Notes: a model not told the origin generated them from the sequence alone. Shown: positions 10,297 to 19,728, counted from the first letter of the stretch. The stretch: DNA of 23,609 bases from Paramacrobiotus richtersi (GCA_034698045.1 JAQGAU010000816.1:1-23609); one strand, 5' to 3'. Made by a program: numbers and translations.

Positions 10297-10987
10297 AATA
10301 ATAGGAATTTATTGTCTTCTTGCACCGGGCATTCAACCCCCTTAACGCATTGGACAGCTGACCGCTCAAAAGAAAATCACTGAAACAAACACAACAAATC
10401 CTGCCCATACTAAATCAGAGAGAAACAAGTAAATTACACAAAAAAACAACCTAAATCAAACATGTGTTACAGTGCTGTTTTATAAAAGCTAGCTCACTCC
10501 AGTTAACAACATCCTGTGCTCTCTTGAAAGCACATATCGAACTATAGGATTCCCGTGGCAGAATGAGCTCGTTCCAGAGGCTGGACATCCGGCTAACCAT
10601 CGAGTCATGGTGAGGAGGCGCAGTCCATCCGCAGAGCAAGGTAGGAGCCGAGCTTATCGGGAAGGGATGGTCTGAAAGGCGCAGCCTTGACCTTGTGTTC
10701 CCTGAAATTCAAGGCAGAGCAGCAGGAGGAGACTCATAAGGAATGAAAAATCGTTCACAAAGAGGTATACGATTGAAGATCAGTTTGTAAACTAAAACCA
10801 AAGATTTCTTCAGTCTCCGCAGTTCAACAGAGTCCCACGACAACTCTTTCAATCGAAGGTGAAAATTATTGGGGCTATTCCCAAGGCGTATTGTTTGAAC
10901 AAACTTTTCAAGGCAATGCTCAAGCTTGTCTCGGCTGGTTTTGTGAAGTGAACAATTGAACAATCACAACACAGACGGTACTCGTTA
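10297..10987 (-). mobile_element. Degenerate non-LTR retrotransposon 3' fragment, antisense
   Basis: Read on the minus strand, one frame from 10963 to 10451 carries RLKELSWDSVELRRLKKSL and VYKLIFNRI, then RMSSLWNELI and ICAFKRAQD. This pattern matches the C-terminal end after reverse transcriptase in jockey/CR1-like LINEs (LxxL...LExRR...YKI, then RxxxLWNxLP...FKxxLD). A TGA at about 10709-10711 breaks the frame. The following sense-strand 3' region has GGGGGTTGAATGCCC and AATAAATTCC before a TATTATTATG end. The boundaries come from the A2 comparison: the A3 3' flank stops near 10296 and resumes near 10988, with TAACAT on both sides (10291-10296, 10988-10993). Clan assignment is not certain. 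Confidence 0.6.
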
Positions 10988-10993
10988 TAACAT

Positions 10994-11753
10994 GCTTCCC
11001 TCCTGAGAGCATTTCTTTGTTGATATTGAATCGAATCCCGTGCAAAATAAAAGAAAGGTGAAGTATTTTGGTGCGGCTGTTTTTTGCGCTTATTTTCTTA
11101 TGTTCTCCCATAATCTTTCTTCTGCAAGCCGCCATTAATGCCTTCCCCTATTGAAATTTCGATCCAGGAGAAAGTGGTTGCCTGCGTGGAAGCCTTCGTC
11201 AGAAAGTTTGTTCGAAGCTTGCGGAACACCCGATTATTAATTTTATACTGCTCCGGCAGGTGTTAACCTGATGGGAAGTATACTTCCTATGACGGTGTTA
11301 TGCTAAACAAAAATACAGAATAGAATATACAAAAAGATCCACTTCCGGGTCATAACTTCGCATTTGGGCGCCCGCCCACTGGTCGAACGTATGAAATTAT
11401 GCTGCTTCGTCACCGTCACTGTGTAAACCAACCAAAACAAAACAGTCTAATTCTATAGCAAAATTTATATCACGTTTGTCGTTTGGTGTTTGGAAGATTC
11501 GCAGTAGAACGTTTTCGCGTTGGTGAGTTTTACAAGAGCAGTTTTTTTATTCTTTACACAACTGATCGTGTGGGTATGCGAAGGTCTTGCTTCAAGATGT
11601 TCGTTTTGGATCATTAATCTGAGTTCCAACGCAGAAATTATAGAATTTATATTATCAGCGCAGGCTGCCAACTGCAAAGCACAGTAACTTCGTTTTACTT
11701 TTTCCAGTCTTTTTTTTTATTTTCTGACGTTCTTTGCCATCGCTAGGAGCATT
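10994..11753. other. A3 3' flank remainder and B upstream region
   Basis: About 11023-11048 carries the shared 3' flank motif (TTGAATCGAATCCCGTGCAAAATA). From about 11150 no gene is seen. Two adjacent inverted repeats lie at 11257-11287. This region lacks the CGAACGTGACTGCC box of the A genes. A/T-rich sequence precedes the B start. Confidence 0.4.
11257..11287. repeat. Two adjacent palindromes upstream of B
   Basis: CAGGT-GTTA-ACCTG (11257-11270, with an E-box-like CAGGTG) is followed three bases later by the perfect 14-base palindrome GGAAGTATACTTCC (11274-11287), about 470 bases before the B start codon. Dimeric transcription factor sites often look like this; no binding is shown. Confidence 0.4.
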
Positions 11754-14700
11754 ATGGAGCCTGAGGTGAGTTATTTCCGAATATGCGGAATATTCCTAGC
11801 AGAATACACATACAACATTTTGAACTGGCATTAGGAATAATTAATTGAAATAATTAGGAAATGGATGTGGACGAAGACATTTTCCTCCATAATCTACCTC
11901 GGGAACTACTGGAAATCGTCTTCTCGGAGCTCGATGCTCTGTCGCAGCAGCGTATTCGCAGGTTAACCTCGTCGAGCTTAACACAACACTTTTTTTGATA
12001 ATTTGCATTGTGACATTATTGAGATATTCAGTTTATGAGTAGTTTGGTGATAGTTTTTAAATTATATGATGTAATTCACTGCCAGTCCCTGTATTAGTTA
12101 ACCTCACAAAGTTTATAATACTTTTTAATTTGTGTTCCGTTTCTTGATATTCGTTCAGCAGATTACATTAATCTTATTAAATATTTTGCGTGACAACACT
12201 TTCCGTACTTCCACTTGTGTAGTTGTAGATTCTTCGCGGAATTATCGCAACCATCTGTTGCGTTATTGCATGAAAAATGGTTCATTATTTAATAGCACAA
12301 AAAATCAAAACTTCGAAAACTGTCGAATCTTTTTAATTAAATATATTCTTCTTTACTGCAATAAGATTATATGTTGTTTAAGAACTTGTAATGTTGAAAG
12401 AAACATAATTATAAGAAAACATTGTTGTTCTGATAAAATGGGATAGAAACGAGTGTTAGAAATACTGGCATCTAAAAAAATTTTTTTAAATAACATATAC
12501 ATATACTAGTACTGAGAAAAGTTTTCTCTACAGGGTTTGTTCGGTGTGGAACGGGGTGATTACCGATCCGTACGGCGGCTGCCGTCATCAGGTGTACATT
12601 GAACTGAGTCCCGAAGGATACATAGGATCCTGTGACAGAAAAACCGATCGAATTCGACCCTACGACAGCACTGTTAAAAGTTTTTTTGCACGGTGCGTGG
12701 GACGGAAGACAAGGGACATTGTTTTCTTCCAGCGTACTGGGGTGTCGCGTGAGCTGTCGATAGGCATGTATATAGGGCTCACGTGTTTGCTGCAGCTGCG
12801 CCTGGACAAGATGTAGGTTTACTTGAAGTACAACGTTGTACCGTACTAACTTAATGTATGTGAATAAAATAATTATAAACCGTATAGTATAAAAGTGAAG
12901 ACAAATATAAAATACATAAACACATTTGGATAAACCGGAATGAAGTATTTTTTTGAGAAGTCCACAGTATAAAAAATGTTACAAAACACACAATGCACGT
13001 CTTTTCTGCTAGTTTGTTTTGTTGGCAAACAAACTGGAGTCCCGGAAACGGGTTGTCTGCTTGAGCAGAAATAATAATAATAATAAAAACAAGCATACAG
13101 TAGTATATACATCCGTGACACTGGATGGTGTTTTTTGCAGCAACCGACAAGCTAGAAAGCGCAAAGGCCACCCTGTAGTGCTGCGTCGTCTTGTCTACGC
13201 TAACATGACACTGACCGCCCTCGCACTATCCGACAAACTCCTTTGCCATCCGCAAATAGCCAAAAAAGTCTGGCTGCATCACGTAACATTGGTGGCCACG
13301 CTGGACGTGATTGAACCGTTCTGTATGAAAATTCCGGGTGTTAATCAGCGGTATGACACGACCGACGACGTGCAGCCCTTCTCCGGCAATGTACCGGACC
13401 ATTGCATATGGGCCAAGTATGTGGCGGAATGTGGTGGACCGTTGAGTGCCGTCCAAGAGCAGCTGGTACTGGGGTCGTTACGCAGTGAGGTGCTGGTGAA
13501 GACACTCAGTGAGGCGCTGGCGCAGGCGCAGACAGTCAGCTTGGAGCTGGAGATGTGAGTTCCTTGTCCGTGTTGGTCTGTATTCTCGTGTCATCAGCAC
13601 GTGTTGATCATCTTTTCTCACGGAACATTACTCAATGCACATGATGTTTCTCTACGTAGTCTGGTTTACGAGGCGAACAAGTAAACATTTTGCAATGTGT
13701 TGCTCGCATAAATACGCCACAAACACCAATAAAATCTACACAATTTTGGGATTATAGTAAATTTTCTATGAACCGACCACTACAAAATGGTGAGGAGTTA
13801 TGCATTTTTAAAGTTATGAATGTGTGAATTAACTTAACTTAGCGGTTTACGGGTGATATATGAGACTTTGAAAATCCATGACTTCTCACCATTTGTAGTG
13901 GTCGGTACATAAAAAATTCACTATACTCACAAAATCATGTACATTTTATTGGTGTGCGTGGCGTATTTCTGTGAATAACACCAAGAAAAATGTTTACTTT
14001 TAAGCCAACGCAGTAACTGGGCCTGTGTTGATGTTTTCTTTTAATTTTATTTTGTCATTAAGACGACAGCTATTAGCCGAAAGTGGGTCGGGAAGAAGTT
14101 GTTTTTTGCATCTGCTATGTGGCAGATAATCGCCCGTATAGTTTGACTGCATGCGCAAAAGAACCAGCTACACAATGGTGTGCCGCGATCCTCTCTGGCC
14201 CCTTTGTCCACTGAGCTATTCATCAAACAATGAAAAAACTTTGGAAGACAATTCTGAATGAGAAAGTTTGTCCGATTTGAGGTTGCGAGACGACAATCGA
14301 CGTCTTTTCGTCCAGAAAGCTTATCTACCGAAACAAATCTTGAAAAAGTTTGAAAATGAATAAATAAATCCAAAGAAACACTTTCAAAAAAGTGTTTTTT
14401 TGGATTTATTTATTCATTTTTGAGATTTCTCTGGATTTGTTTTGGTAGATAAGCTTTCTGGACGAAAAGACGTCGATTGTCGTCTCGCTATCTCAGATCG
14501 GACAAACTTTCTCATTCAGAATTGTCTTGGCTAATAGCTGTCGTCTTAAATGTGAATTTCTCGATAGAATAATGGAGTTTTCGGAGCATAATCGTTCACA
14601 TTTGTGTATTTACACTTCTTGCGCAGGTGTTTCATACAGAATTCCGTAAATTCATAGCTTTACGTACATGTTACACCACCGTTATCTGTAATTTTTCTTT

Positions 14701-14963
14701 CGCCAATTGTTTTTTGTCGTTATATCTTTTTTCTCTCATATTGTCGTTCTCCTTGTAGTGGGGATGTCGCCGAGACGTTTAGCAATAATTTCTGGGGCGA
14801 ATTTAAGAGCATGGAAGCGAAGGATGTCACTCTGGAGTGGCTGCGCAAATTTGACGTGTGGACTGTGAGATTCCTTTTCCATTACTTTGTGTCGGTCAGT
14901 AATGTGCAGACGATGCAGATTACTGAAGACGAACAAGAAGTTCATTTGACCTGTACTTTATAA
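11754..14963 (+). CDS. F-box-like protein B, non-acylated type (5 exons)
   Basis: Exons 11754-11765, 11858-11961, 12534-12812, 13141-13554 and 14759-14963 join to 337 codons plus TAA. Exon 1 encodes only MEPE, in place of the MGGCIT exon of the A genes; Met at 11861 is an alternative start. Exon 2 holds HNLPRELLEIVF and LDALSQQRIRR, and exon 3 continues VCSVWNGVI, so the F-box-like segment is split at the same codon and phase as in A. Exon 3 is shorter (279 bases) and ends with LLQLRLDKM, whose last codon is split. Exon 4 has LVYANMTL, VTLVATL, MKIPGVNQRYDT and VAECGGPLS. Exon 5 has FSNNFWGEFK, WLRKFDVWTVRFLFHYF and an acidic tail. Intron 4 is 1204 bases and filled with foldback elements. The B protein is clearly diverged from A but keeps the same plan. 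Confidence 0.74.
13005..13086 (+). mobile_element. Retroposon-like 3' tail with hairpins and (AAT)n
   Basis: In intron 3 of B, three hairpins lie in a row: AGTTTGTTT/AAACAAACT (13011-13035), CCCG-GAAA-CGGG and CTGCT-TG-AGCAG. An (ATA)n run of about 17 bases follows (13070-13086). LINE and tRNA-like SINE 3' ends of this style (stem-loops then a microsatellite tail) are known, for example in CR1-like elements. No body of an element is recognisable upstream, so only the tail is called. Confidence 0.4.
13679..13999. mobile_element. Foldback (MITE-like) element 1 in B intron 4
   Basis: Two imperfect inverted arms of about 138 bases (13679-13817 and 13862-13999) face each other across a loop of about 44 bases. 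Matching pieces include AAGTAAACATTTT, AATACGCCAC, CACCAATAAAAT and CCGACCACTACAAA with their reverse complements. No coding capacity is seen. Termini and target duplication could not be fixed. Confidence 0.7.
14062..14545. mobile_element. Foldback element 2 with TTAA ends in B intron 4
   Basis: Outer inverted ends GACGACAGCTATTAGCC (14062-14078) and its exact reverse complement (14529-14545) are flanked by TTAA at 14058-14061 and 14546-14549. Inner arms also match: GACAATTCTGAATGAGAAAG, GGACGAAAAGACGTC-type and AAGCTTATCTACC segments and their complements, meeting at a CACTTTC-x-AAAAAGTG centre. The left arm carries about 165 extra bases (about 14079-14243) absent from the right. TTAA duplication is typical of piggyBac-like elements, but the ends do not show the usual CCC start, so the superfamily is left open. 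Confidence 0.7.
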
Positions 14964-15190
14964 TATCCGCTGGATATTGGCATTGTCTTTTGTTGTCTGC
15001 TTCAGAATATTATTGTTATTATTGTCATGTTGGGGTTTGGCCGCGGCTGATACAATGCACTGATTTTAGCTGACTTTTCTATTCACAAAGTGTTCTTTTT
15101 AGTTTAAGTAGATGCCTCATGTTCACTTTGTGCTGATTGATTATTTTTAATTGGTAAGATTGCCACTTTAACGCAGATTACGCAGTCTTA

Positions 15191-15200
15191 AATAAATAAA
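15191..15200 (+). terminator. Poly(A) signals of gene B
   Basis: AATAAATAAA holds two overlapping AATAAA hexamers about 230 bases after the B stop codon. Confidence 0.45.
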
Positions 15201-15500
15201 AATGGTGCTTTTGCAGATTGCGTTGGTCAACGAAACAAGGGCCACTAGTACCATTTTCTGTTGAGCAAAAAGATCACGTATAAAGTATTACTGCTACAGC
15301 TGGAAAATTACACTCACCGTGACGTCAGGTATTGATCTTGCGTACCCAGGAATAACCGTAATTAATATTGTGCAGTGAATAAAAGAAAACTGGGTGAGCC
15401 AGTGGTGGCAAATTTTTTTTTTATTGACAGAGATGATGAACCGGATGTTATGGTAGTGATGTTATGTATGTGCAAACTGCAAAGCAAGTCGACGCCGCAG

Positions 15501-15538
15501 TCACTGCGGGTTAATAAGTAAGCATTAAGCCGCAGTGA
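15501..15538. repeat. Hairpin upstream of A4
   Basis: TCACTGCGGGTTAAT (15501-15515) pairs with ATTAAGCCGCAGTGA (15524-15538), 15-base arms with one mismatch and an 8-base loop. It lies 18 bases before the conserved upstream box. Confidence 0.55.
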
Positions 15539-15555
15539 CGCAGTTTCGGATGCAG

Positions 15556-15569
15556 CGAACGTGACTGCC
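15556..15569 (+). promoter_or_regulatory. Conserved upstream box, A4 copy
   Basis: CGAACGTGACTGCC, identical to the A2 copy, about 300 bases before the A4 ATG. Confidence 0.4.
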
Positions 15570-15872
15570 GTCCTACGCGCTGCGTGCTGAGCTTACGAAA
15601 CTGATCATTGATGCCAGCTGAAAAAATCTGATAAATCTTCACATTCGCGCTTGCAACTTCACACTAATTGTCAGGTGCCAAGACGTGTGTTATCGCCTTA
15701 CTGATGGGAATAGGTAGAAAATCGATTCTTGTTACAAACAAGGCCTGGGTTCTTGTTATCATTTGTTAATCTGCCAGCTTCGTCGAACGACAAGTCTCCT
15801 CTGCAAATCCTAGAAGTGGTGCAGTGGCTCGCGGATACCTGTTCAGACTTACTGGCACGATTCTCTTGCGAA

Positions 15873-18681
15873 ATGGGAGGCTGTATTACTTCTGCTCATA
15901 CGGAAAAGGTCTGTTGCTAAAGTGAATTTCCAGTTCCGTAGATTTTGAAGCAGCTTCCTTTTCAGGAAATATGTTTTTACGCGGTTGATTACGAAGAGGA
16001 GGACGTTGACATCAGGAATCTACCTTGGCACTTGTGGGTAGACATATTTTCGGGGCTGGACATCGTATCTCAGCAGCGTGTTCGCAGGTGATTTAGTGTC
16101 GAAACCTTGAAAAAAAACGTTATTTCTGAATGAGTTCCGTGTGGTAAAAATTTATGTGCGAATGATAGCGAATCATGCGATCTACCGTCAGCAGATGAAA
16201 TACAACGTGTAGAAATTTTACATGTAAATTCTACACAACATTCCAACATTCCACAGTAGCATGAAGGGAGTGGGATTTGGTTTCAAATAACGTTATATAA
16301 TTTAGCCTTCTCAGTTTTACTTACGTATGAAATTTGGAACGTTCGTGTCTTTTGTAATTTAATTAGTAGAAGTAGCCGTCGGAAATCCCGTGCTTTTGTT
16401 CAGCCGTCGGACAGCGGCGGCTGCCAGAAGGAACGGGGCGGCCGTTTGTCCCTTCGTAATTATTTATGGATTTTCGTTATATTTATACCTCTTAATACTG
16501 TACACAGGATTCTACTATCCTGTACAGTGTTTTATTGTGTTACTGAATTGAGCGCTTTCGACCGAAGGCGGAGAGAAGGATCCAAAATGTTGATCAGGAA
16601 TAATTTTAATTTACAGTCGGGTTTTACAGAGTTTGTACAGTATGGAACCACTTCCTTTCCAGTCCTCCTCTCAGCCTACGTCACTCGGTTCGCTTCGAAC
16701 TGAACCCGCGTACATACCGGAAACCACAGCAAAGCGATTTTACCGGTGCGGCAATAAATCCCCGTCCTCGAGATGGGTTTCTAGGATTCAGCTGGCTCCC
16801 TGTACGACGCAAAAACACGTCAGGTCGTGCATCTCCGGCAAGCACGAACACCGTGGATCGTATCTTTGCGGCATCTTTACGACCGGAGACGAAACAGATT
16901 ATCTTCTCCCACTCAACCGAATCGGATGATCGTTACATACCGTGCGTGAAGCGGTCACTTTTACTGAATTCGCTCTACGGTTTACCAGATGAATCGTAAG
17001 TATACATTCCGGACAGTATTTTCCGAGATAAACGTTTCCTGGATTCTAATTTAGGGGAAACTTGTCAAGGACAAATTTTTCACTTTCGATCAATTGTGTC
17101 TGAATTATATATATTTTGTTTATATATTTTTATGTATCTTATTTATATTTACTTTTTATTTATTTTTATTTTATTTATTTTATTTTTATTTATTTTTTAA
17201 ATTATATTTATTTTTATTATATATGTATGATTATATTTTATATTATTTTATATATTATTTAGTATATATTTATATATTTTTCTCATAGTTATAACTTATA
17301 AGACATCTGGACTGACATTCCGTTTTGGGTTTTGTTGAACGGTGGATATACTGCTAAAACAGCGTATGTGCTAGAACCCTACTGTTTTGTCGTAAAACTA
17401 TCCAGATCAGCTTTCCTATCATAACCGGCACTTTTTTCTCGTATTTTGTTAGGAAAAGCCGTCCTCTTGCACTGCAGCGTCTGATCTTTGCTAACCTCGC
17501 ACTGACTAACCCGATGGAAGATTATCCCTGGCCACCGTATCAAACTTCAGTACCGGAAGTTATTCTGCGAAATGTTACGTTACTAGCTAAACTATCAATC
17601 ACACCGACCCAGATCTACGTTATGAAAGTCACGGGAATCAACAAGCGATGCGATACTGCGGAGGAAACGGACCTTTTGATGCGTTCGGGTTTTGCTGGGT
17701 GTGATGGACGAATCAAGTGGGCCAAGTTCGTATCCGAACTCGCTGGACCATTGAGTGCAGATGAAGAAGATCTGGCTGTGAGCTGGATGCACCAACCGGG
17801 TGTTCACAGTATTCTTATCGAAGCACTATCAAAGTAAGTGCACAGAGGGTTTTTAATTAGAGAGTTTTAAAATGTTTCAAATTTTAAAAATAATATGTAA
17901 CTGCACTAACCGATATTTTGTTTTTGTATCTGTCTATGCCAGCTAATGTAAATTACTTGATTGAAGCATAATTTATTTATTAAGAATCGTTTTAGCTTAG
18001 CTGTTGACTGTTGTTAAAGGCAACGCTGCCGCCGTTCTGGGCACTTTGCCGTCTGTTTCTCGTACTAATCGTGGCGGTGAAGCGGGTTGTTTTTTCGATA
18101 TTTGTCATTTTACCTTGTAGTGTCTCTGTATGTGCCTGTGCACTTGTTTTTTGTGTCGGAGGCTTTTGCCCAATAAACCGTTATTTATTTATTTTATGTA
18201 GTCATGACTTATTCCCGCTTATTGCTGCAGAACCGGGACTAGCCCGGCGACGGGTGATTTTTGTTTGATTCAAAGAAATCAAAAAACTTGCTGTTCTATC
18301 AGTTTAAAAAAACAAAAATGCTTGGATTGGTGGGCGTTTCCATCTGTTCACAGGGGAAACCAATAATTCTGCCTAGTAAATAGTTTACCGTTTTGCTTGT
18401 CAATGCTGCCCTGCCATACACTTTTATCTAATAATAAACAATCCACGTAAACCATGACCTCTAGTTCCATTCCAGAAACCTTCTGAAAAAAAAATTGTTT
18501 TTATTGAGATGATATTGTTTGCAGCACCGATGTAATGAGAACATTGGAAAGAAATTTTCAGCACGACCTTGGAAACAAAGACTGCAGGGAATATGACCGA
18601 AACTGGTTTCGTGGATTAGATTTATGGACCCAAAGATTTCTTTATCATTACCTTAATGATAATGTGATGCACACAGTCTGA
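15873..18681 (+). CDS. F-box-like protein A4, predicted N-myristoylated (5 exons)
   Basis: Exons 15873-15908, 15966-16087, 16630-16995, 17453-17833 and 18525-18681 join to 353 codons plus TGA. Exon 1 encodes MGGCITSAHTEK and ends at a weaker donor, GTCTGT. The F-box-like segment is IRNLPWHLWVDI, LDIVSQQRVRR, VCTVWNHFL. Exon 3 has no internal ATG, so it is missed by simple frame searches; its frame is fully open, carries LRHSVRFELNPR and ETKQIIFSH, and has the longest variable segment of the A set. Exon 4 has VILRNVTLLAKL, MKVTGINKRCDT and ELAGPLSADEE. Exon 5 ends LDLWTQRFLYHYLND. Intron 3 contains about 180 bases of A/T-rich low-complexity DNA, and intron 4 a retroposon-like tail. No inactivating change is seen. 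Confidence 0.76.
17106..17284. repeat. A/T-rich low-complexity tract
   Basis: Almost pure T and A, built of TTTAT, TATA and ATTTT units, within intron 3 of A4. The open frame across it (17094-17288) is a by-product of composition. Confidence 0.85.
18010..18198 (+). mobile_element. Possible retroposon 3' end in A4 intron 4
   Basis: A GC-richer stretch ends in GCCCAATAAACCGTTATTTATTTATTTTA, that is AATAAA (18172-18177) followed by a (TTAT)n tail, as at the 3' ends of many LINEs. An ATTTATTTATT run also lies just upstream (about 17970-17982) and could be part of a target duplication. The left boundary is a guess. Confidence 0.35.
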
Positions 18682-19114
18682 TCAAGTTTTCAGATTTTAT
18701 ATAAGTATGTACAACGCAGTGTTTAATTACCTTGGCATCGTCCTGGTTATAATATTTGTTGGCAGCACGTCACCACGTGCAGTCAGATCTTGAAGGCCTT
18801 CAAAATGTCGTAGATCTCATACTATTCCCTAGGTTTCGTCCAGAGAAATGGAAGACGTGTTTTTGTTTTTGAATATATGATTGTGGAATACTGAACAGTG
18901 CAACAGTACGATTTTTACAGCCGAGAAAAATATTAAAGTCGGGTTTTCCTAGGTTAACGTTTTATCACTTTTATGTCAAAGATTTCGAGCACGGTATTCA
19001 CATATCAAAATTTGGTTATAATGTTACACGGAACAGCAAATGGTATAGAAGTATCGCTTCTGTTTACGAGTAGTCGAGTACCATTAATATTAAAAACAAT
19101 GTGCGTTATATGTG

Positions 19115-19120
19115 AATAAA
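19115..19120 (+). terminator. Possible poly(A) signal of A4
   Basis: AATAAA followed by an A-rich run, about 430 bases downstream of the A4 stop codon. A/T-rich context weakens it. Confidence 0.3.
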
Positions 19121-19461
19121 AAAGAATCTGATAAAAAAAATGCACAAAACAAATTTAAAAACAGTTATTGAGCATCACGTACCGCGGAACCTTACGTAAA
19201 TAACACATGCATGCACATCCTGGAGCGACGCTCCCCAACGGTTAAAATCTATTCTTTTAAGGAAGCCGGCCATGCACAGTAAGTTAGTAGCAAGATGAAT
19301 TACAGCATCAGATTCTGTAAAGCATCTTGGTAGTAGCTTCCTGCAACTGAAAAAAAGCAAATCGGCAGATTCTGTCGTTAGCATTTAGATTTATTAATAA
19401 CATAAAAACAATAATTTGTGACTTTCCGTTAATCATCATATACGCGCTGTATACTAGATTT

Positions 19462-19494
19462 GTTATCGGAAAATTTCTAGAGCGACTTTCAAGA
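19462..19494 (+). pseudogene. C-type last-exon fragment
   Basis: Thirty of 33 bases match gene C exon 5 at 21079-21111 (GTTATCGGAAAATTTCT, then GAGCGA and TTTCA). The protein equivalent in C is LSENFWSEFQ. Similarity fades on both sides, so this is a small relic of another C-like copy that once lay here. Confidence 0.6.
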
Positions 19495-19728
19495 TACTCA
19501 TACCAAGATGCGTGATGTCTATCGTCACAAAAACATTGCGCTGCGCTACCACGCAAGTTGCAACATCATGTAAGTACATCTGGTGCAAACACTACATTAC
19601 TTACTAGTACTGAATGGATGCATACAACTCTCGCACTGACGTGCTCAACTGGAGTTGCAAACCCACCGTTTATCTACGTTGTTGATGTTCTCGTGCGCAT
19701 TGTAAATTGACAGTCGCAAGCTGGAACC

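Larger units (their letters stand above)
14964..15872. other. B 3' flank and A4 upstream region
   Basis: The left part is the B 3' UTR up to overlapping AATAAA signals at 15191-15200. The right part is the A4 upstream region: a CAGAGATGATGAACCGGAT segment resembling A1 near 252-270, a long hairpin (15501-15538) and the conserved box (15556-15569). No gene is seen. Confidence 0.45.
18682..19728. other. A4 3' flank and C upstream region
   Basis: AATAAA at 19115-19120 is about 430 bases after the A4 stop. A C-type last-exon fragment lies at 19462-19494. Minus-strand open frames at 19175-19384 and 19308-19556 have no recognisable family features. The conserved A-gene upstream box is not seen here. 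Confidence 0.4.

Noticed and set aside
17094..17288. 64-codon Phe/Tyr/Leu-rich membrane-like peptide
   Set aside because: A translation of a T/A-rich low-complexity tract inside A4 intron 3.
18765..18780. GCACGT-CACC-ACGTGC inverted repeat with a CACGTG core
   Set aside because: Six-base arms are expected by chance in a window of this size, and it lies in a 3' flank.
19175..19556. Two overlapping minus-strand frames (69 and 82 codons)
   Set aside because: No motif, no copy elsewhere in the window and no splice or start support. Possibly old mobile DNA, but nothing to prove it.
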